From: Ophiura sarsii | Lineage: Eukaryota > Echinodermata > Ophiuroidea > Amphilepidida > Ophiuridae | Assembly: GCA_035610835.1 (NCBI GenBank) | Contig: CM069442.1 | Location: 35,318,452 to 35,382,451 of the forward strand | Direction of reading: 5' to 3' | Length of the DNA stretch: 64,000 nucleotides | In this document: in pieces, positions 1 to 11,948 of the stretch | How the letters are laid out: each line of letters starts with the position of its first letter | Position numbering within the stretch: the stretch's first letter is position 1 | Notes under the pieces: generated by a model | Told to the model about the DNA's origin: nothing | The model's database searches: none | The model's input: only the letters and a program-made list of their open reading frames with translations | Position numbers and translations under genes: made by a program

Positions 1-289
1 AAAATGCAGTTGAATTATATTCTAAAAACGTAAACAATTTACGGACGAAATGTCAAGGTCACACCTATAAAATGTGGTCTTACTGGCGCCTTCATACATT
101 TTGTTCGCACCGATTCATTTTATTTATAGAAGATAATGCAAGGTTAGGAAAAGGTTGTCTTCTGTTACTTTTATAAATTGCATTTTGTCGTGAAATTTGA
201 GTTAAGACAGGTGTTGCGTCTGTTATGTCTTTTGAATCTTATGATATTATAGTCAGAGATAAATCCTATATCAATCAATCACTACTACA
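1..289. other. no gene seen
   Basis: AT-rich unique-looking sequence without a convincing ORF, splice-site pair or repeat. Confidence 0.5.
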
Positions 290-560
290 TATATTGATAG
301 AAATTTAATATTCGGAAATATGATCAGCGATAAGTTTGTACGGACTACTGCTATCAGGAAATATAAGAAGTATGCAATATCTTTTCTTTTATTCAATGAT
401 ATCCAACCGTCATTGGCGCCATACATATAATTTGTATAGTATTAAAAGCATTATAGGCGAAATATAAGAGCATGGTCGTCGCATTTAACTCAACGCATAG
501 TGTTATCATAGCTATTACCAGTCCCCAATAAAATCATTTGCCTCATCGACCAATTTTCCA
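290..560 (+). repeat. dispersed block Z1, first copy
   Basis: This stretch resembles 41600-41770: both carry a GGCGCCAT motif followed within about 60 bases by a TATA-like AATATAAGAGCATGG or TATATAAGAGCATGA. In the 41.7 kb copy the motif looks like a core promoter. Here the TATA core is weaker and no signal-peptide-like ORF follows. I take it as a decayed copy of a promoter-proximal block of the tandem family described for 29-64 kb. Confidence 0.4.
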
Positions 561-699
561 AGTAGAGTATAGTTCACATGTATATGTACAACTTGCATAC
601 ATAAGCTGAAATAATGATATGATGCATACACCATTAATACACAAGATCACTGTTAAAACACTATTCATTTCAGCGGTAAAATTGTATATAATTATTGTT

Positions 700-862
700 T
701 ATATAAAAAGGGGTCATTATAAGTTCAGTTTGTTTCAAATTCCACGGTGTAATTCTGTAATGCATATTTTACACAGATATCTCAGCTGCTTGGCAAATGA
801 AAGGTTATTGAGATATTGTATTGCTCGTTATTGAATAAAATACAGGTGGCAATAAGGAGACG
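700..862 (+). repeat. dispersed block Z2, first copy
   Basis: Shares an ordered set of motifs with 30255-30380, 46870-46985 and 55880-56036: TGCATATTTT, CAGCTGCTTGGC, GTTATTGAGAT, then a TCCATTATTGAATAAAATAC-like core and CAGGTGG. Identity is moderate, so it is an old duplication. The function is unknown. The short 71-codon reading frame over it has no family support. Confidence 0.5.
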
Positions 863-879
863 AACACAGCCATCTTCTA

Positions 880-1640
880 CGGCCGGGCAAACTAGTATAT
901 ATATAGGGTCAGTCAGTCGGGCGTGTTATTTTTGCTTCACACATTTTGGGAACCACAGAGACGCTTGTACAACAAAGACGCATGTCTTCTTCTGACATTA
1001 ATGTAAATGTGACGGGGAGGTAGGTGCTGCTACAGACGAACGGGACTCAGAAGAAATGTATGAGAACTTAATGATATGGGGCCGGGGGGGGGGGGGGGGG
1101 GGTGGTTGAAAGGAATAAGAACTTGAATTAAAAAACAATTTGATATGGTTTCTATGTATGACGGGTTGCCACATCATTGGTTGAACCAAAATAAAATCTA
1201 TTGTTGTGCCTATTCGTTCAGAATTTCCATTATTCAATATTATTGTATTTCAAATTTTATTCCTACTGACGGATAATCTGTCACTCATATCAATTCTATT
1301 TCGCGGAATTTGTCCATTAAACTTTTAAACCTGAGAACGGAAAATGTTATAGGACTTTGAATTACCCCGCAGGAGAGTGTTAAATATGCGCCTTTATACA
1401 GAGGTCAATGGAAGAAATTTCAATGATAGTCGATTTTTGTAAAATAAAATCACTAATTTTTTTTGATTTTTATCTAACCAATTGTTTTGTGTTCAAAAGG
1501 TATGCTTAATAACAAACTTATTTGTTCATCTTTTATCAGAGTTTTTACAGTAACAATACTCCAAAAATGAGATAGTGGAACAAAAAGTGGACTTTATCGG
1601 TTCCACTATGAAAATATTGGATGTTGTAGGTAATCGAATA
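880..1640 (+). repeat. dispersed repeat F, copy 1, with 19-G run
   Basis: The block matches the reverse complement of 12300-12780. Shared pieces are ACCACAGAGACGCTT, ATGTCTTCTTCTGACATTAA, the homopolymer G tract at 1084-1102, AAGAACTTGAATTAAA, CATTGGTTGAA and, further right, GAGTTTTTACAGTAACAATA. A TATATATATAG at 896-906 sits at its left edge. The proline-rich antisense reading frame across the G run is an artefact of the homopolymer. The transposon class is not known. Confidence 0.6.
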
Positions 1641-1985
1641 AATTTGAATTTTGCGTGTTTACGTTAGGACGCCCTCGTACCTAATAATTTGGGTCAATTC
1701 GAAGTGGCATTAAATTGGGATGGAAAATCAGATCTTCCATCCGAAATATAACTGCAATGTCTGTGGGAGGCAGTCAAATATGTTATGATCACAAATGTTG
1801 TCCAGTGAGTTGGTGAGACATTACAAGGTAAGGTGGTGAGAGCCTATATCATTTAAGTTACGATTTGAATGTACACACTTTTGTTTGGATTTTACTGATG
1901 TTTACGTAACACCTATAGGGAGCATTGTTTTTTAGCGAGTAGGCAATAGGCATAAAATTCAGAATGCTGAATTTTGGTCTTAAAA
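1641..1985. other. no gene seen
   Basis: AT-rich sequence with no supported coding or repeat feature. Confidence 0.45.
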
Positions 1986-2335
1986 ATGCCTAAAACTCAG
2001 GAGCTTCCAGGGGCTTCGCCCTTTGAACCCACCCAGTGGACCTAGGCGGACCTCTGGACTACACCCGCTGGTCGCTCCACTCACAGGGATACAACATTTG
2101 CCCCCCACCCCCCACCCCCATCATCCTGGATACGCCCTTGGGCAACGAACAAAAACACGCGTTCTACGGATTTTCAGACCTCTCACGCATTATAGGGTCG
2201 GTCAGTTGGTCGGGTTTAGTTTGTTAGTGATAATTTTTGTGAATTTTAATCAATTTCGAGATTTTAAACAAATCGAACATTCACGCAAATTTTTCGAAAT
2301 GTTTCAACTTCCCCTCCCTAAAAAATAGTGTCTGT
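1986..2335 (+). repeat. GC-rich degenerate repeat
   Basis: Holds GGGGCTTCGCCCTTTGAACC, a tract of C-rich hexamers near 2100-2120, a GGATACGCCC motif and a GGGTCGGTCAGTTGGTCGGG motif that also occurs (as variants) at 890-920 and within the small elements at 11949-12151 and 32783-33001. Two overlapping ORFs here are both low in complexity and rest on the repeat, so I do not call a gene. Confidence 0.45.
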
Positions 2336-2339
2336 TTTT

Positions 2340-4015
2340 TTTCTTCTTCGAGGGTTGGCAAACAGATAGACTTTTCCTTTTTAATTAAAATGAAAAAAGA
2401 CATTCTGAGAAGAATGTGTTTTATTGCATTCCATTGAGTCGTGCTTTCAACTGATTTTCTGCTACCAATATCTCAAAATAACCCAAAAAGTGAGTTTCGT
2501 CTTTTTGGTTGTCAACCCGTTGACCAATTTAGTTTAAGAAACTGGAATTTAGTTCGCGCGTTGCAGTTTCAATGTTTCACTTTTAGTTTTTAACATATTT
2601 AAAAATAATAGGGTCTGTCGAATCAGTGAAACAGCGTATTTAAAATCATTGGCCATATGATTGTATAAATAGCCAAGGCATGCGCGTTAAGGTAGAACTG
2701 TATTATCAATAGTGAAAATGTGGGTTTTGTACTAAGTTTATGTTGTGTATCGTTGACCTATTTACCGTTCTTTAGAAAAAGGAAGTTCACATTCCCTATC
2801 TTTTACAAAGATCCCGAAATAGACATATCTGTTGTGTGTATATGGTTATTAAAGCATTCAAAATATCACTACGGATTGTAAGAGTTGACAATTGAATAAT
2901 TTGTAAACCAATTTGATCCACGTGAACTTTTAAACGTCTTTGGAAAAATAAAATCTCTCAAATTATGCTTGAACTATTTTAATAGTGGTGAGTGTTAAAA
3001 CACTCACCATGTGGCAGTTGTCTGCAGGCGACATTTAAACAGAAAAGGGAATGGAGTGAGAAATAAAGACTTTACATTGGGATTCCCCTCAATCAACCAT
3101 TCTAGAGTTGAGAAATTTCTCAACAACTTTATAATTTAATATGTTTATGTGTATACTTTAATAGTTAAAGTTATCAAATTAACCAAATTCATCTAAATGG
3201 TCACATTTGCTTCTATCAAATTTAGATCGTAATCAACGAACAAAACAATTGAAAAGCTTTAAGAGGCCTTCAGCAATGCTGCGTCATTAATTTTCATTTC
3301 TACTAATTTTTGAAGAAATCAATACATGATAATGTTTCTAATCTTTATATTTTATTTATTAGAACTCTCAATGCCCTTTTAACCTTTAAGCGTATAGGCA
3401 AACAAATATTTATGACTACGTCATTGCCTATTATACTAAAATGGTACACCTGTCAATGCCCCATTCGCGGGCTTTTCCCGCTTGATTGCTCCGCGGATTG
3501 CGTTTGACTTTCGTTTCTGTGCCCATTGGATTGGTACTCGCATATTCCCTACTAGTTCATAATCCTTCGTAACTGCATACGACGAGGTAACATCGCTCCA
3601 GTACCGAATTGGTCCAACCCACCCTTGGCTATCTGTGCATGCATTCAGGTAAGCATTATATAGTTTCTCTTTTTATCTACAAATTTAAATCAAATCATTA
3701 GACAACCAATTTTATAATGGATTGCTTCGTGTGTTTTGGATTCGCAAATACTTTGGTTGAGTACGCGAATTAGTTTCACTGATTATTTATCATTCCAGCT
3801 TAACAAGATGGCTTCAGGAACGTTTTTCTAAACCTTTATTTTTACAATAGCCAATTTTTTCACACAATGGCCACCCTCAAGTTAACCGTGAATTTACTTT
3901 TCGTTTAGGCCCAATATACCACTAAATGTAAGATTGAATTACTGAAATTCCCTAAATTGGTTTTCTTATTTTAAGGAAGCTTTTTGGACTCTTAAATGTA
4001 TTCTTAACACATTTC
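2340..4015. other. no gene; two small palindromes
   Basis: No supported coding region. Two short inverted repeats are visible: a 10-bp stem with 2-base loop at 2987-3008 (GGTGAGTGTT arm) and a perfect 18-base palindrome at 3108-3125 (GTTGAGAAATTTCTCAAC). They may be relics of foldback elements. Confidence 0.4.
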
Positions 4016-4019
4016 ATGG

Positions 4020-4760
4020 ACTCCCTCTTATGGCTATACTTATAAGAAACCAAATTATGTCATCAGCCTCAACATGACTCAACCTACTATAAACCATCCC
4101 TTTAGCCTACACACCACATCAGTTCCTACTTTGCCCCCCACCCCCATAATAATCCACATTACTTCATTACCAGGCTTATAATAGATTACTTATCAAAAAC
4201 CACCTCCTGTCATTATCCCCTTTTAAGCTTAACCATATCACGTCAAGCATAATACTACTTTGATACTGCTTACTTTCATTCCCCTGACCGTCCGTAAACT
4301 CCTCTTACCAGCCAGATCCTTTGGGGAATCCTCAAAATGACCTAATTCTGGTCCAACATTTTTCTCAGTTCCCATGGACATATGCACACAATCATGGCTT
4401 CATAGCGCGTTCATCGTTGGAGCTCTTAAATTCTAGTTTTCATCAATGAATAAATTAGTTATCAGTGTTCCTTTTTCTTATTTCTAAATCGTAAGAGCTC
4501 GACAAATGACAAATGCATCGTGTGGAAAAAGCTTTAGTTGGTTGGCGTTCGCGCAATGCATTTTGGGAAGACCTTAAAATCTTCTTTGGGAATCCTAACT
4601 CTACCATGAACACCCAAGCTATATCCCATGGTTTATTCTTATAAGAAATCGCATTATTATGTCATTACCAGGCATGAGGTAATAATTACCTCATGGCCCT
4701 TTCGTGACTTATACCCCATTACTTCACAAGTGCTAACGCAGGAATATAACAGACATCAAA
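4020..4760. repeat. degenerate internally repeated region
   Basis: Motifs such as CTTATAAGAAA plus ATTATGTCAT recur at about 4045 and 4640, and CATTACCAGGC at about 4170 and 4660. A near-perfect palindrome with an 11-bp stem and 1-base loop lies at 4673-4695 (CATGAGGTAAT arm). Likely an old repeat; no coding evidence. Confidence 0.35.
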
Positions 4761-5094
4761 AGCAGCGCCTACTAGCGACCAGCTGAACAATAGGAATGGA
4801 ACCACAGCTAAACATCAAGGGTCGCTTGCTCTGATGCCAATTGTCTATAGCTTACTATTGGGTTCCACTATATTAGAAAATTGACATATCGAAATTGTTG
4901 TTTAATGGTATGGATGTAATGAATATTTAGTCAAACCTCTATTATAAATGAGATGAGAGCCAAATGCCATTCCCCTGCAACATAGCAGATCGATACAGAT
5001 GAGTGAAAATTAACGTGTCGCAAAAAATTCAACAAAAATTCAAATGTTTGCAACTTTCATTTCCAGATTTCTCTATAATGTGTGCAGTAAAGAT

Positions 5095-5700
5095 ACTGAT
5101 TTTACTCGCAAAGAGTGATTTTTCACTCGGTGTCGAGTGTCTTTTTACTCTGTGCGAGTGACCAGTTGTACCAGATTTAATGTGAGAGCCGGAACACAAT
5201 CAAATAGAAAAATATTCAAAAACTAAAAAAACATTATTGAAGTGATAATTAATGATGATATCAATGTTAATTGTTTCTGCAATAATTTTAAAGTCCACAT
5301 AATGATTAAATATAAATTACATTAATGAAACGCGTAAAATCATCGATAAAAAACACCATAGAAAGTAGATTTATACACTTTACATAGAGAAATAGCATGT
5401 TGATATATGATATCGTTTCACTACCGAAAGGAAGTGATAATGTAACATAGGCAAATGACAGCAGTTGTTTGGTCGAGAAAAGGTAAGTATAGTATGGATA
5501 ATGACTCTTTGTTTGTTATTCAAATTTTCTATTGAATTGCAAGTTATTCATGTGAATGTGATTAAGTAATTAAAATGCTCCATTATTGTTCACTCTCAAT
5601 GAGGGTAAAGTTCACTCTAAATAAGTGAAATTCACTCCTTATAATTATATTCAGTCTTTTTCACTCCAATGGAGTGATCACTCCCGCACTCTTCGAACCC
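5095..5700. repeat. candidate MITE with CACTC/GAGTG ends
   Basis: Both ends of this roughly 600-bp stretch are packed with short CACTC and GAGTG words: several at 5103-5162 and about ten at 5588-5696. The middle is ordinary AT-rich DNA. The arrangement resembles a small transposon with multiple subterminal inverted motifs, but no clean terminal repeat or target duplication could be fixed. Confidence 0.35.
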
Positions 5701-5709
5701 AGATTCCAA

Positions 5710-6790
5710 ATAAAGTAATACAATGAAACAAAATATACTGTGAGTTCCTGAACTTAGCCATAAGGACTTGCGATGTATACATATATTTCACTTATTTTGA
5801 ATATCTTTTGAATACCCTACTATCATGACTATCCCATGTCCGTAAACTCATTAGTGCACACAGTGAACAACTAAAATGAAATAGTAGGGTTTTAGCCCAA
5901 GTGTATAGCCCAAATGTTTATATCATACTACAAAACATGTTCACACTTAAAAGAGAAGACGGGGCAGAAAAATATAAAAAAACATACCAAAAAACCCGTC
6001 AACATTACTTTGATCAGAATAAATATAATAATTATCAATGACTAAGGTTCATTGAAGAAGTGCAGTCTATTAGAGTAAGAGTGTGACAACCAAATAAACA
6101 GTTGGGAAACAAACAAGCATGATATTTTAACGCAAGTGGTGGGAATGACGATTTTTCAACTCAATAGATCACAAAATAAGAAGAAAATAACGTAGCATGT
6201 ATACAAAGTGGCAACAGTTGGTATTAAGTACAGGCATTACGGCTTATGCACAATTTAAATACGTGCTAGAGTTATAGACCATACATCACCCCTATTGTAT
6301 TTGTATGAAGCTTAACATAGTCAAAGTCAAGGCCATCCAACAATAGCGTGTTTTACAATAGTAATTATATCCAGGTCAACACGATTATTAAATATGTAAA
6401 GTTTATTTCAAAGCATCGTTTTGAAATAATCAATTCAACACTTTGAGGGGGGTACCATCCCAACTTTGAAGGGCCATCATTCCGAAACGACTTCGAGTTG
6501 GAATTATTTGCATGTGTTCATTGTACCCATAGATGTATATTAGAAATGAAATCCATCCGAATCTTAGAGGTGACCTGTGACACGGAATTACCCATATGAT
6601 ATTTGATTACTTAATTGGTTAATGTGCATATTTAATTATATATTGAACTAACTGGTGGTTTAAAAGATACTTCATAGCACAGGTAATAATTGTACCAAAT
6701 GTCAATCGCTTTCTTCTTCAATAACTGTAGATATTTCTTAATGCATGTTTAATTATAATTAAAATTAAAGAGGAGATTTAACTTAACTAG
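5710..6790. other. no gene seen
   Basis: No supported coding region, RNA gene or repeat. Confidence 0.45.
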
Positions 6791-6797
6791 ATGTCAT

Positions 6798-7995
6798 GCC
6801 GCTGTAAATGTAAAAATAGTCTACATGAGTGTATGATAATCCAGAATAGATATTGTAAGAATGTATATTACATCACATTCACCAACAGTATGTTCTGAAC
6901 TGTTAAGCTGTTGTTTTTAGATATAAGGTCCACCTCTCTGTGACAATTTTGATTCTGTATCACTTTCCAAAATGGCTGCCATTATGGTTAAGTTGATGTT
7001 TAATGACCTAACAAAATTGTATTGTATTGTAAATGACCATACTATGTTATACCAACACCCCCAAATATAATGGGACAGCATTCACTATATTATTATGATA
7101 AAGCCTAGATCTATTTTGAGTATTTTAATATATCCAAGATGGCTGCAAAAGGTAAAAATAACCGAAAAACTGTATTAGTTTTTAGTAGAAAGTTATACAG
7201 AATCAAAACTGTCATCAAAACTGTCACAGAGGTGGGCCTTATTGTTAGTGTTACATTAGAAATTATTACATCTTCAGCTTTTAATCCATCCAGTAATCGT
7301 ATTTGTATGTGACAAGGTATGATTGAATGGTATAGACCCCATTTTGACAATGTAATATTATTACGATGGCCATTATAATGACCATTTCATTAACATTACC
7401 TCTAAATGGTCAATACAATTACCTCCAAATGGTCAAAACAATAACCACAGGTGGCCACCAATTGATCAAAATATGGTCAGAGTGGAACGAAATGGACTCT
7501 TTACCATTATATCATACATTGTCACATACAAATATGTTTACTAGGTGGATTAGAAGCTATATATATAATAATTTGGTCATATCTAGTGTAACACTAACAA
7601 TAAACTAAAACTGCTTTCAGTTATTTTAGCCTTTTGCAGCCATCTTGGATATTCTAAAATACTCAAACTAGATCTACAGCCCCTAGGCTTTATAATAGAC
7701 ATATAGTGAATGCTGTCCCATTAGATTTGGGGTGTTGGCATTACATAATATGGTCATTTACAATACAAAACAATTTTGTTCGGTCATTTAACATCAACTT
7801 AACCATTCTGGCAGCCATTTGGGAAAGTTATACAGAATCAAAACTGTCACAGAGGTGGGCCTTATAATATCTAAAAGCAATAGCTTAATAGTTTAGAACA
7901 TACTATTTGGTGCATGTAATGTGATATACACTCTTTCCAATATCTATTCTGGATTATCATACACTTATGCAGACTATTTTTACATTTACAGCGGC
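6798..7995. mobile_element. 1.2 kb foldback element
   Basis: The two halves are inverted copies of each other around about position 7397. Matching marks: GCCGCTGTAAATGTAAAAAT at the left end against its complement near 7977-7995; TGTATGATAATCCAGAATAG at about 6831 against about 7963; AAATGGCTGCC near 6970 against 7815; CCTAGATCTA near 7105 against 7670; CCAAGATGGCTGCAAAAGG at 7135 against 7627-7645. Arms are close to 590 bp and imperfect. A piece with AGTTATACAGAATCAAAACT also occurs as a direct copy at about 7190 and 7828, so the structure has internal duplication. The reading frames at 7111-7350 and 7366-7608 are by-products of the symmetry. No transposase is present, so it is non-autonomous. 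Confidence 0.8.
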
Positions 7996-8396
7996 CATTT
8001 TAGTGGCCATCTTGGATTTAAAGTATGTTATTACAATGCAAATAATCTGGATATGAGTTACTAGTGGTCTAATACATACATCTCAATGTTAAAACTATAC
8101 TTTTATCATACATTCTGGTTGATATTATCCAATGTTATGAAATTCCGACAATTTGTTCAGTCATTTTAGGACCAATTCTGATTATTATTTTCAAACATTT
8201 TGTGATATAATTAAATACATAAATTCGACATGAAAATGGGCAATCTATCATCGAAGCTTGGTAGACCTTTATTTTAAACAACACTTTTTAACTCATACAA
8301 TGAACACCGAAGGCTTCACTTGGTTTATAGTATTTTTGTTATTCACTTTTTATCCACAAAAGTAGTTTTAAACCTAGCTTTGTTTCCATGAGAACA

Positions 8397-8532
8397 TTCA
8401 TGGTATATGTTAAATAGAGTGTAAGTAAAACCTGGTTTACAGGATAAATTCATGGTGTATGTTAAATAATGTGTAAATAAAACCTGGTTTACAGGAGAAA
8501 TTCATGATGTATGTTACATAATGTGTAAATAT
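8397..8532. repeat. 52-bp tandem repeat, 2.6 copies
   Basis: Units start with TTCATGG/TTCATGA at 8397, 8449 and 8501, exactly 52 bases apart, each containing AAACCTGGTTTACAGGA before the next unit. The last unit is cut short. Confidence 0.85.
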
Positions 8533-8640
8533 GTATTCTAACTGTTGGATCACATTGGAACACTTGCCCAACCGAACGACATAGTAAGTGGTACACATAT
8601 TACATGTCCAGTTGGGTTTTAATAAATAGTGATAATTGAT

Positions 8641-8669
8641 TTTTTTTTCTTCTTCAAATATTTTGACAG
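8641..8669 (+). promoter_or_regulatory. candidate 3' splice site of TRIM-NHL exon
   Basis: A T/C-rich tract (TTTTTTTTCTTCTTC) is followed by TTTTGACAG ending at 8669. Family-like coding text begins just after it, which fits an intron-exon boundary and argues against an intronless retrocopy. Confidence 0.5.
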
Positions 8670-8883
8670 TGACAAAGTATCGGCTGATGACTGCCTTGGA
8701 GACGGGAAGACAAATTGTCAAAAGAAGGGTCTGATTGCGACGTAGCATCCACCTACACCCCTCTTACGAGTACGCTGAAACAACTCAAGCAAGTCAATAC
8801 ACCATCCGTAAAAAACAATTCATTTATGGCTTCTGTGGGTAGTATCGGTAGCATTGACGTAGGTGAAATGAAATAGAGCATAG
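8670..8883 (+). pseudogene. frame-broken linker/coiled-coil part of TRIM-NHL gene
   Basis: Directly after the splice-acceptor-like tract, one reading frame gives TKYRLMTALETGRQIVK. A one-base slip in the CAAAAGAAG run at about 8720-8724 is needed to continue in the next frame as EGSDCDVASTYTPLTSTLKQ and on to about 8873. This reads like the end of the B-box coiled coil and the linker that precede the propeller in TRIM-NHL proteins. That frame stops at 8874, while the propeller frame is open only from 8884, so a second break lies in the ten bases between. Either the gene is decaying or the assembly has two small indels. RING and B-box exons are not recognisable upstream. Confidence 0.5.
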
Positions 8884-9807
8884 ATAGAGTATAGGTCTCA
8901 ACGTAAATCGTATGTCAAGATGAAGAAGGAGCATTGGCATGCAACGTGGAAGACGGTGAAGAAATTTGGTGAAAGTGGTGATGGGAAGCTGAAGTGTGCT
9001 AGGGGAGTTGCAATTAACAAAGATGGTAATGTTGCTGTAGCAGACTACAACGCAAAGAGAATACATGTTTATGGTATTGATGATGGAGAGTTGGAGCTGT
9101 CTATTGATACCACCATGAAGAGTCTTCACTCAAACTCTACACAATGCGAGTCATACCCACTTGATGTTGCAGTAGCACATGGGAATTACATCGTATCTGA
9201 TATGACACAATCTCTTACTATCTATGATAACAAAGGTAACTATGTGAGACAAATCCCGATGACAACAGGTGCAACGACTGCTGGCATATCCATTAATTCA
9301 CAGAATCATATCCTGGTAGGAGATGGCCACAGTAATCATCTGAATGTGTACAACTATTCTGATGGGTCACTCATATCATGTGTGAATACCCCTATCAATC
9401 CCTGGTACCTATCAGCGTCTTCACATGATGACAGAATTATTATCAGTAGTGGTATTGATAGCAGTGCACTTGTCATAGATGCCAAAGGTCAAACCATCTA
9501 TACACTACGCCCACCAATATATGTCACATATGGTTGGTGTCCACTTGGTGTATGCACCATTGGGAAAGGTGAGGAGGAGGAGGTATTCGTCTGTAATGCT
9601 GATGGTAAACATGGAGTCTATCGCTTCTCACTCAGCACAGGCAGGTACCTAGGATGCGTGACTCTGATTATTGATTTGTTTAAACCACATCATGATGATG
9701 ATGATAATGCTCGTGTAAGTGAACCACGAGGCATTGTATTTACAAATGATGGTAAACTTGTCGTAACAGATAAACGTGTCAACATATTCATGCCAAATAC
9801 TCAGTAG
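8884..9807 (+). CDS. NHL-repeat beta-propeller, TRIM2/3/71-like C-terminus
   Basis: The open frame runs from 8884 to the TAG at 9805-9807. The first ATG is at 8920 and gives 295 residues. About six NHL-type blades are visible, counted from that Met: residues 13-51 (KKFGESGDG, then ARGVAINKDGNVAVADY), 78-110 (YPLDVAVAHGNYIVSD), 119-156 (ILVGDGHSNHLNVYN), 160-197 (IIISSGIDSSALVIDAKG), 207-247 (CPLGVC, then GVYRFSLSTGRYLGCVT) and 265-290 (EPRGIVFTNDGKLVVTD). In TRIM-NHL proteins this domain is C-terminal and binds RNA or protein partners behind RING and B-box modules. Only the propeller is intact here. The upstream linker is frame-broken, so the exon may be a pseudogene, or part of a live gene with assembly errors. 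Using 8920 as a true start is doubtful. Family confidence is high; functional state is uncertain. Confidence 0.8.
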   Translation: MEYRSQRKSYVKMKKEHWHATWKTVKKFGESGDGKLKCARGVAINKDGNVAVADYNAKRIHVYGIDDGELELSIDTTMKSLHSNSTQCESYPLDVAVAHGNYIVSDMTQSLTIYDNKGNYVRQIPMTTGATTAGISINSQNHILVGDGHSNHLNVYNYSDGSLISCVNTPINPWYLSASSHDDRIIISSGIDSSALVIDAKGQTIYTLRPPIYVTYGWCPLGVCTIGKGEEEEVFVCNADGKHGVYRFSLSTGRYLGCVTLIIDLFKPHHDDDDNARVSEPRGIVFTNDGKLVVTDKRVNIFMPNTQ

Positions 9808-10680
9808 ATGGTAAACAACCAGCGCAACAAGATTCCGAGGTAATACGATTTCTCGCGGTATAGACTTTATTGATATTGTCCAAACCGTTCTCATATAGAT
9901 TTTGCGCAAACGCACAGTTTTCTTAGGAATTTAGATTTTGTAAATCGGACATTTTTGATGGAAAATACAGACTTTTTTGAGATTTCAGGTGTTTGTCGAA
10001 ATGATCTATTATGAAAATGTATAAAGTCACTAATCCTTTTAAACATTACATTATTTCTGAAATGTTATTGGCATTATTATTGCACTTCTTATCTTAATTA
10101 GCTTTTTGATAACAATCGATTTGTTTTGAATATGGCAGGATTTGTTAAAGCTTGAGTGGTTTTAACCTTCTTTTCTTTGGCGGGAGTTTTGAATATAACT
10201 TATATGAGGTGTGGGGTTCATTGTTTGAAATACTGGTAGTGCTAGAGATAATAGCTGTAACGATGAATTATGTGAGCCAAAATATCAAAATACGTTATTT
10301 TATATTTTATATTTTTTATACATTTTTGAAACCCGGTATAGATCATTCTGATACACCATGTACAATAAAATAGTGATTATTATGCTTATGTAATAATTAA
10401 TATAAATATAGGCAAACACTAATAATTTATGGGTTTTTGGTTGTTGTTGTTTATTTTGTGTAGGGGTAGTTACAGTACACTGGTGATCATAATTTGTGTT
10501 TGATATGTAAAGTAAAGTAAGAGGGACATAAAATCAGTACTACTTAAATGGAGGAAGGGTCAGAATTGTATTAAATCTCATTCACTCATTCGAATAAAAT
10601 ATATACTTTGAGACCTGACAATCAAGGTGTAGTTACGTCTCCAAGTTCGCGCCCTGAAAACAAGTAGACTCGGTCCTCCT
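9808..10680. other. no further coding seen
   Basis: AT-rich; could include 3' untranslated sequence of the NHL exon. The 73-codon frame near 10152-10373 has no recognisable domain. Confidence 0.4.
10364..10369 (+). terminator. possible polyadenylation signal
   Basis: AATAAA about 560 bases after the NHL stop codon, the first clean hexamer I noticed downstream. AT-rich DNA makes chance occurrence likely. Confidence 0.2.
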
Positions 10681-10830
10681 GTCTTCTCTATTTTACACGG
10701 CCCCTGTGAGGGTGCTCAAAATGTGAAGACTGGAAAAAATACAGTTCCAAAAGTGTGCGCTGATACACTCATAAATAAGTGTGCAAATGCGCATGCTCGG
10801 TATTGGTATGCATATTCGTATAATGCTAAA

Positions 10831-10867
10831 TACTCGTGGAATAAATACTCGTGGAATTCCACGAGTA
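10831..10867. repeat. perfect 22-bp palindrome with extra half copy
   Basis: TACTCGTGGAATTCCACGAG followed by TA at 10846-10867 is a perfect palindrome, and the half site TACTCGTGGAAT also precedes it at 10831. Could be a protein-binding site or a foldback relic. Confidence 0.6.
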
Positions 10868-10869
10868 AA

Positions 10870-11945
10870 CCGCACACTGTTTTCCCAGTTTCTCTTTTTG
10901 GTCCGCCATTTTTAAAGATGGCGCCATAAAGAGGGACGCGGGGACCCAGTCAAGAAAATTTGGAGAGAGCATATTAGGCGCTACTTAGACGCAGTGTAAT
11001 TTGAGAGTTTCCTCTTGTGAAGTATAAGTATTATATTGAAATTGCGCTGAATATCAGCTAAATTTGTTTTATGATTATTTAGGATTATTGCTCCATGAAA
11101 GTTTATAAAAAATGATAATGAAAGTAATACGTGTCACAACTAAATTACTTTTTTATTTTTATTTTTTAAATGATGACATTTATGATTTGGGAACAATTTA
11201 ATTTTGATGTCGATAATCATTGAAATATTTTCTTTTTTATTATGTCAAATGGTGAAAGTGTAGTGTGTTACAACCACGATTATGCTTTTTAATAGAAAAC
11301 TAATTCCATATATTGTCATTGGTCAAAAAACTATGTTTTTCAAAAACCTTGCTTTTCGAATTTAATAAATCAGGTATTTTTAAGTTCGACATCAAACACA
11401 TCGGAACTATTTTGGGCAAAATTTATAATTTGTAAACAAGCGGTATAATGTAGAGAGTACAGGAATATCAAACGAAATGCTTTTAAGGAATCGGCCTAAT
11501 TCGAAAAACCTGATTTTTAAATCGTAAAAAGGGTTTTATAAAATGTGACAAGCATGGTTTTTCAAAAACCAAGTTTATCGATAGAAAACCAGGTTTATCA
11601 GCGGATAACATTTAAAGGATGATTGTGCATCCATTGTTTAGAGGCATGTGAAGAATCAAAACATTTTGTACTTACATTGTAGGAACCGAATAATTGTACG
11701 AGGGTGTAGCTCGAGGGAAATTCTGAGGTCCGAAAGTAAATTGTTTTTGATTCTACAATGTTACCGACACAATTAGTGCATATGGTTGTTATGCTGACTA
11801 AGTTCTAGCAGCTTTTATACAATGTATATAAATATCAAATTGTCGGCCGTAAGACATAACAACATATTGAAAATCGGTAAAAACCTGTTTTAACTTTCAG
11901 CTTATTTCAATTAATAAAACTCACACCAAAATTCAAAACTGCTAC
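10870..11945. other. no gene; weak inverted similarity
   Basis: Pieces such as TTTTTCAAAAACC and AAACCTGATTT/AAATCAGGT recur in opposite orientation between about 11330 and 11600, suggesting a very decayed foldback. No coding evidence. Confidence 0.3.
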
Positions 11946-11948
11946 TTC

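Noticed and set aside
7111..7608. ORFs on both strands near 7.1-7.6 kb
   Set aside because: They mirror each other because they lie in the arms of the 1.2 kb foldback element.
11330..11600. Foldback element
   Set aside because: Inverted similarity is patchy and rests on A/T-rich words; mentioned only as weak.
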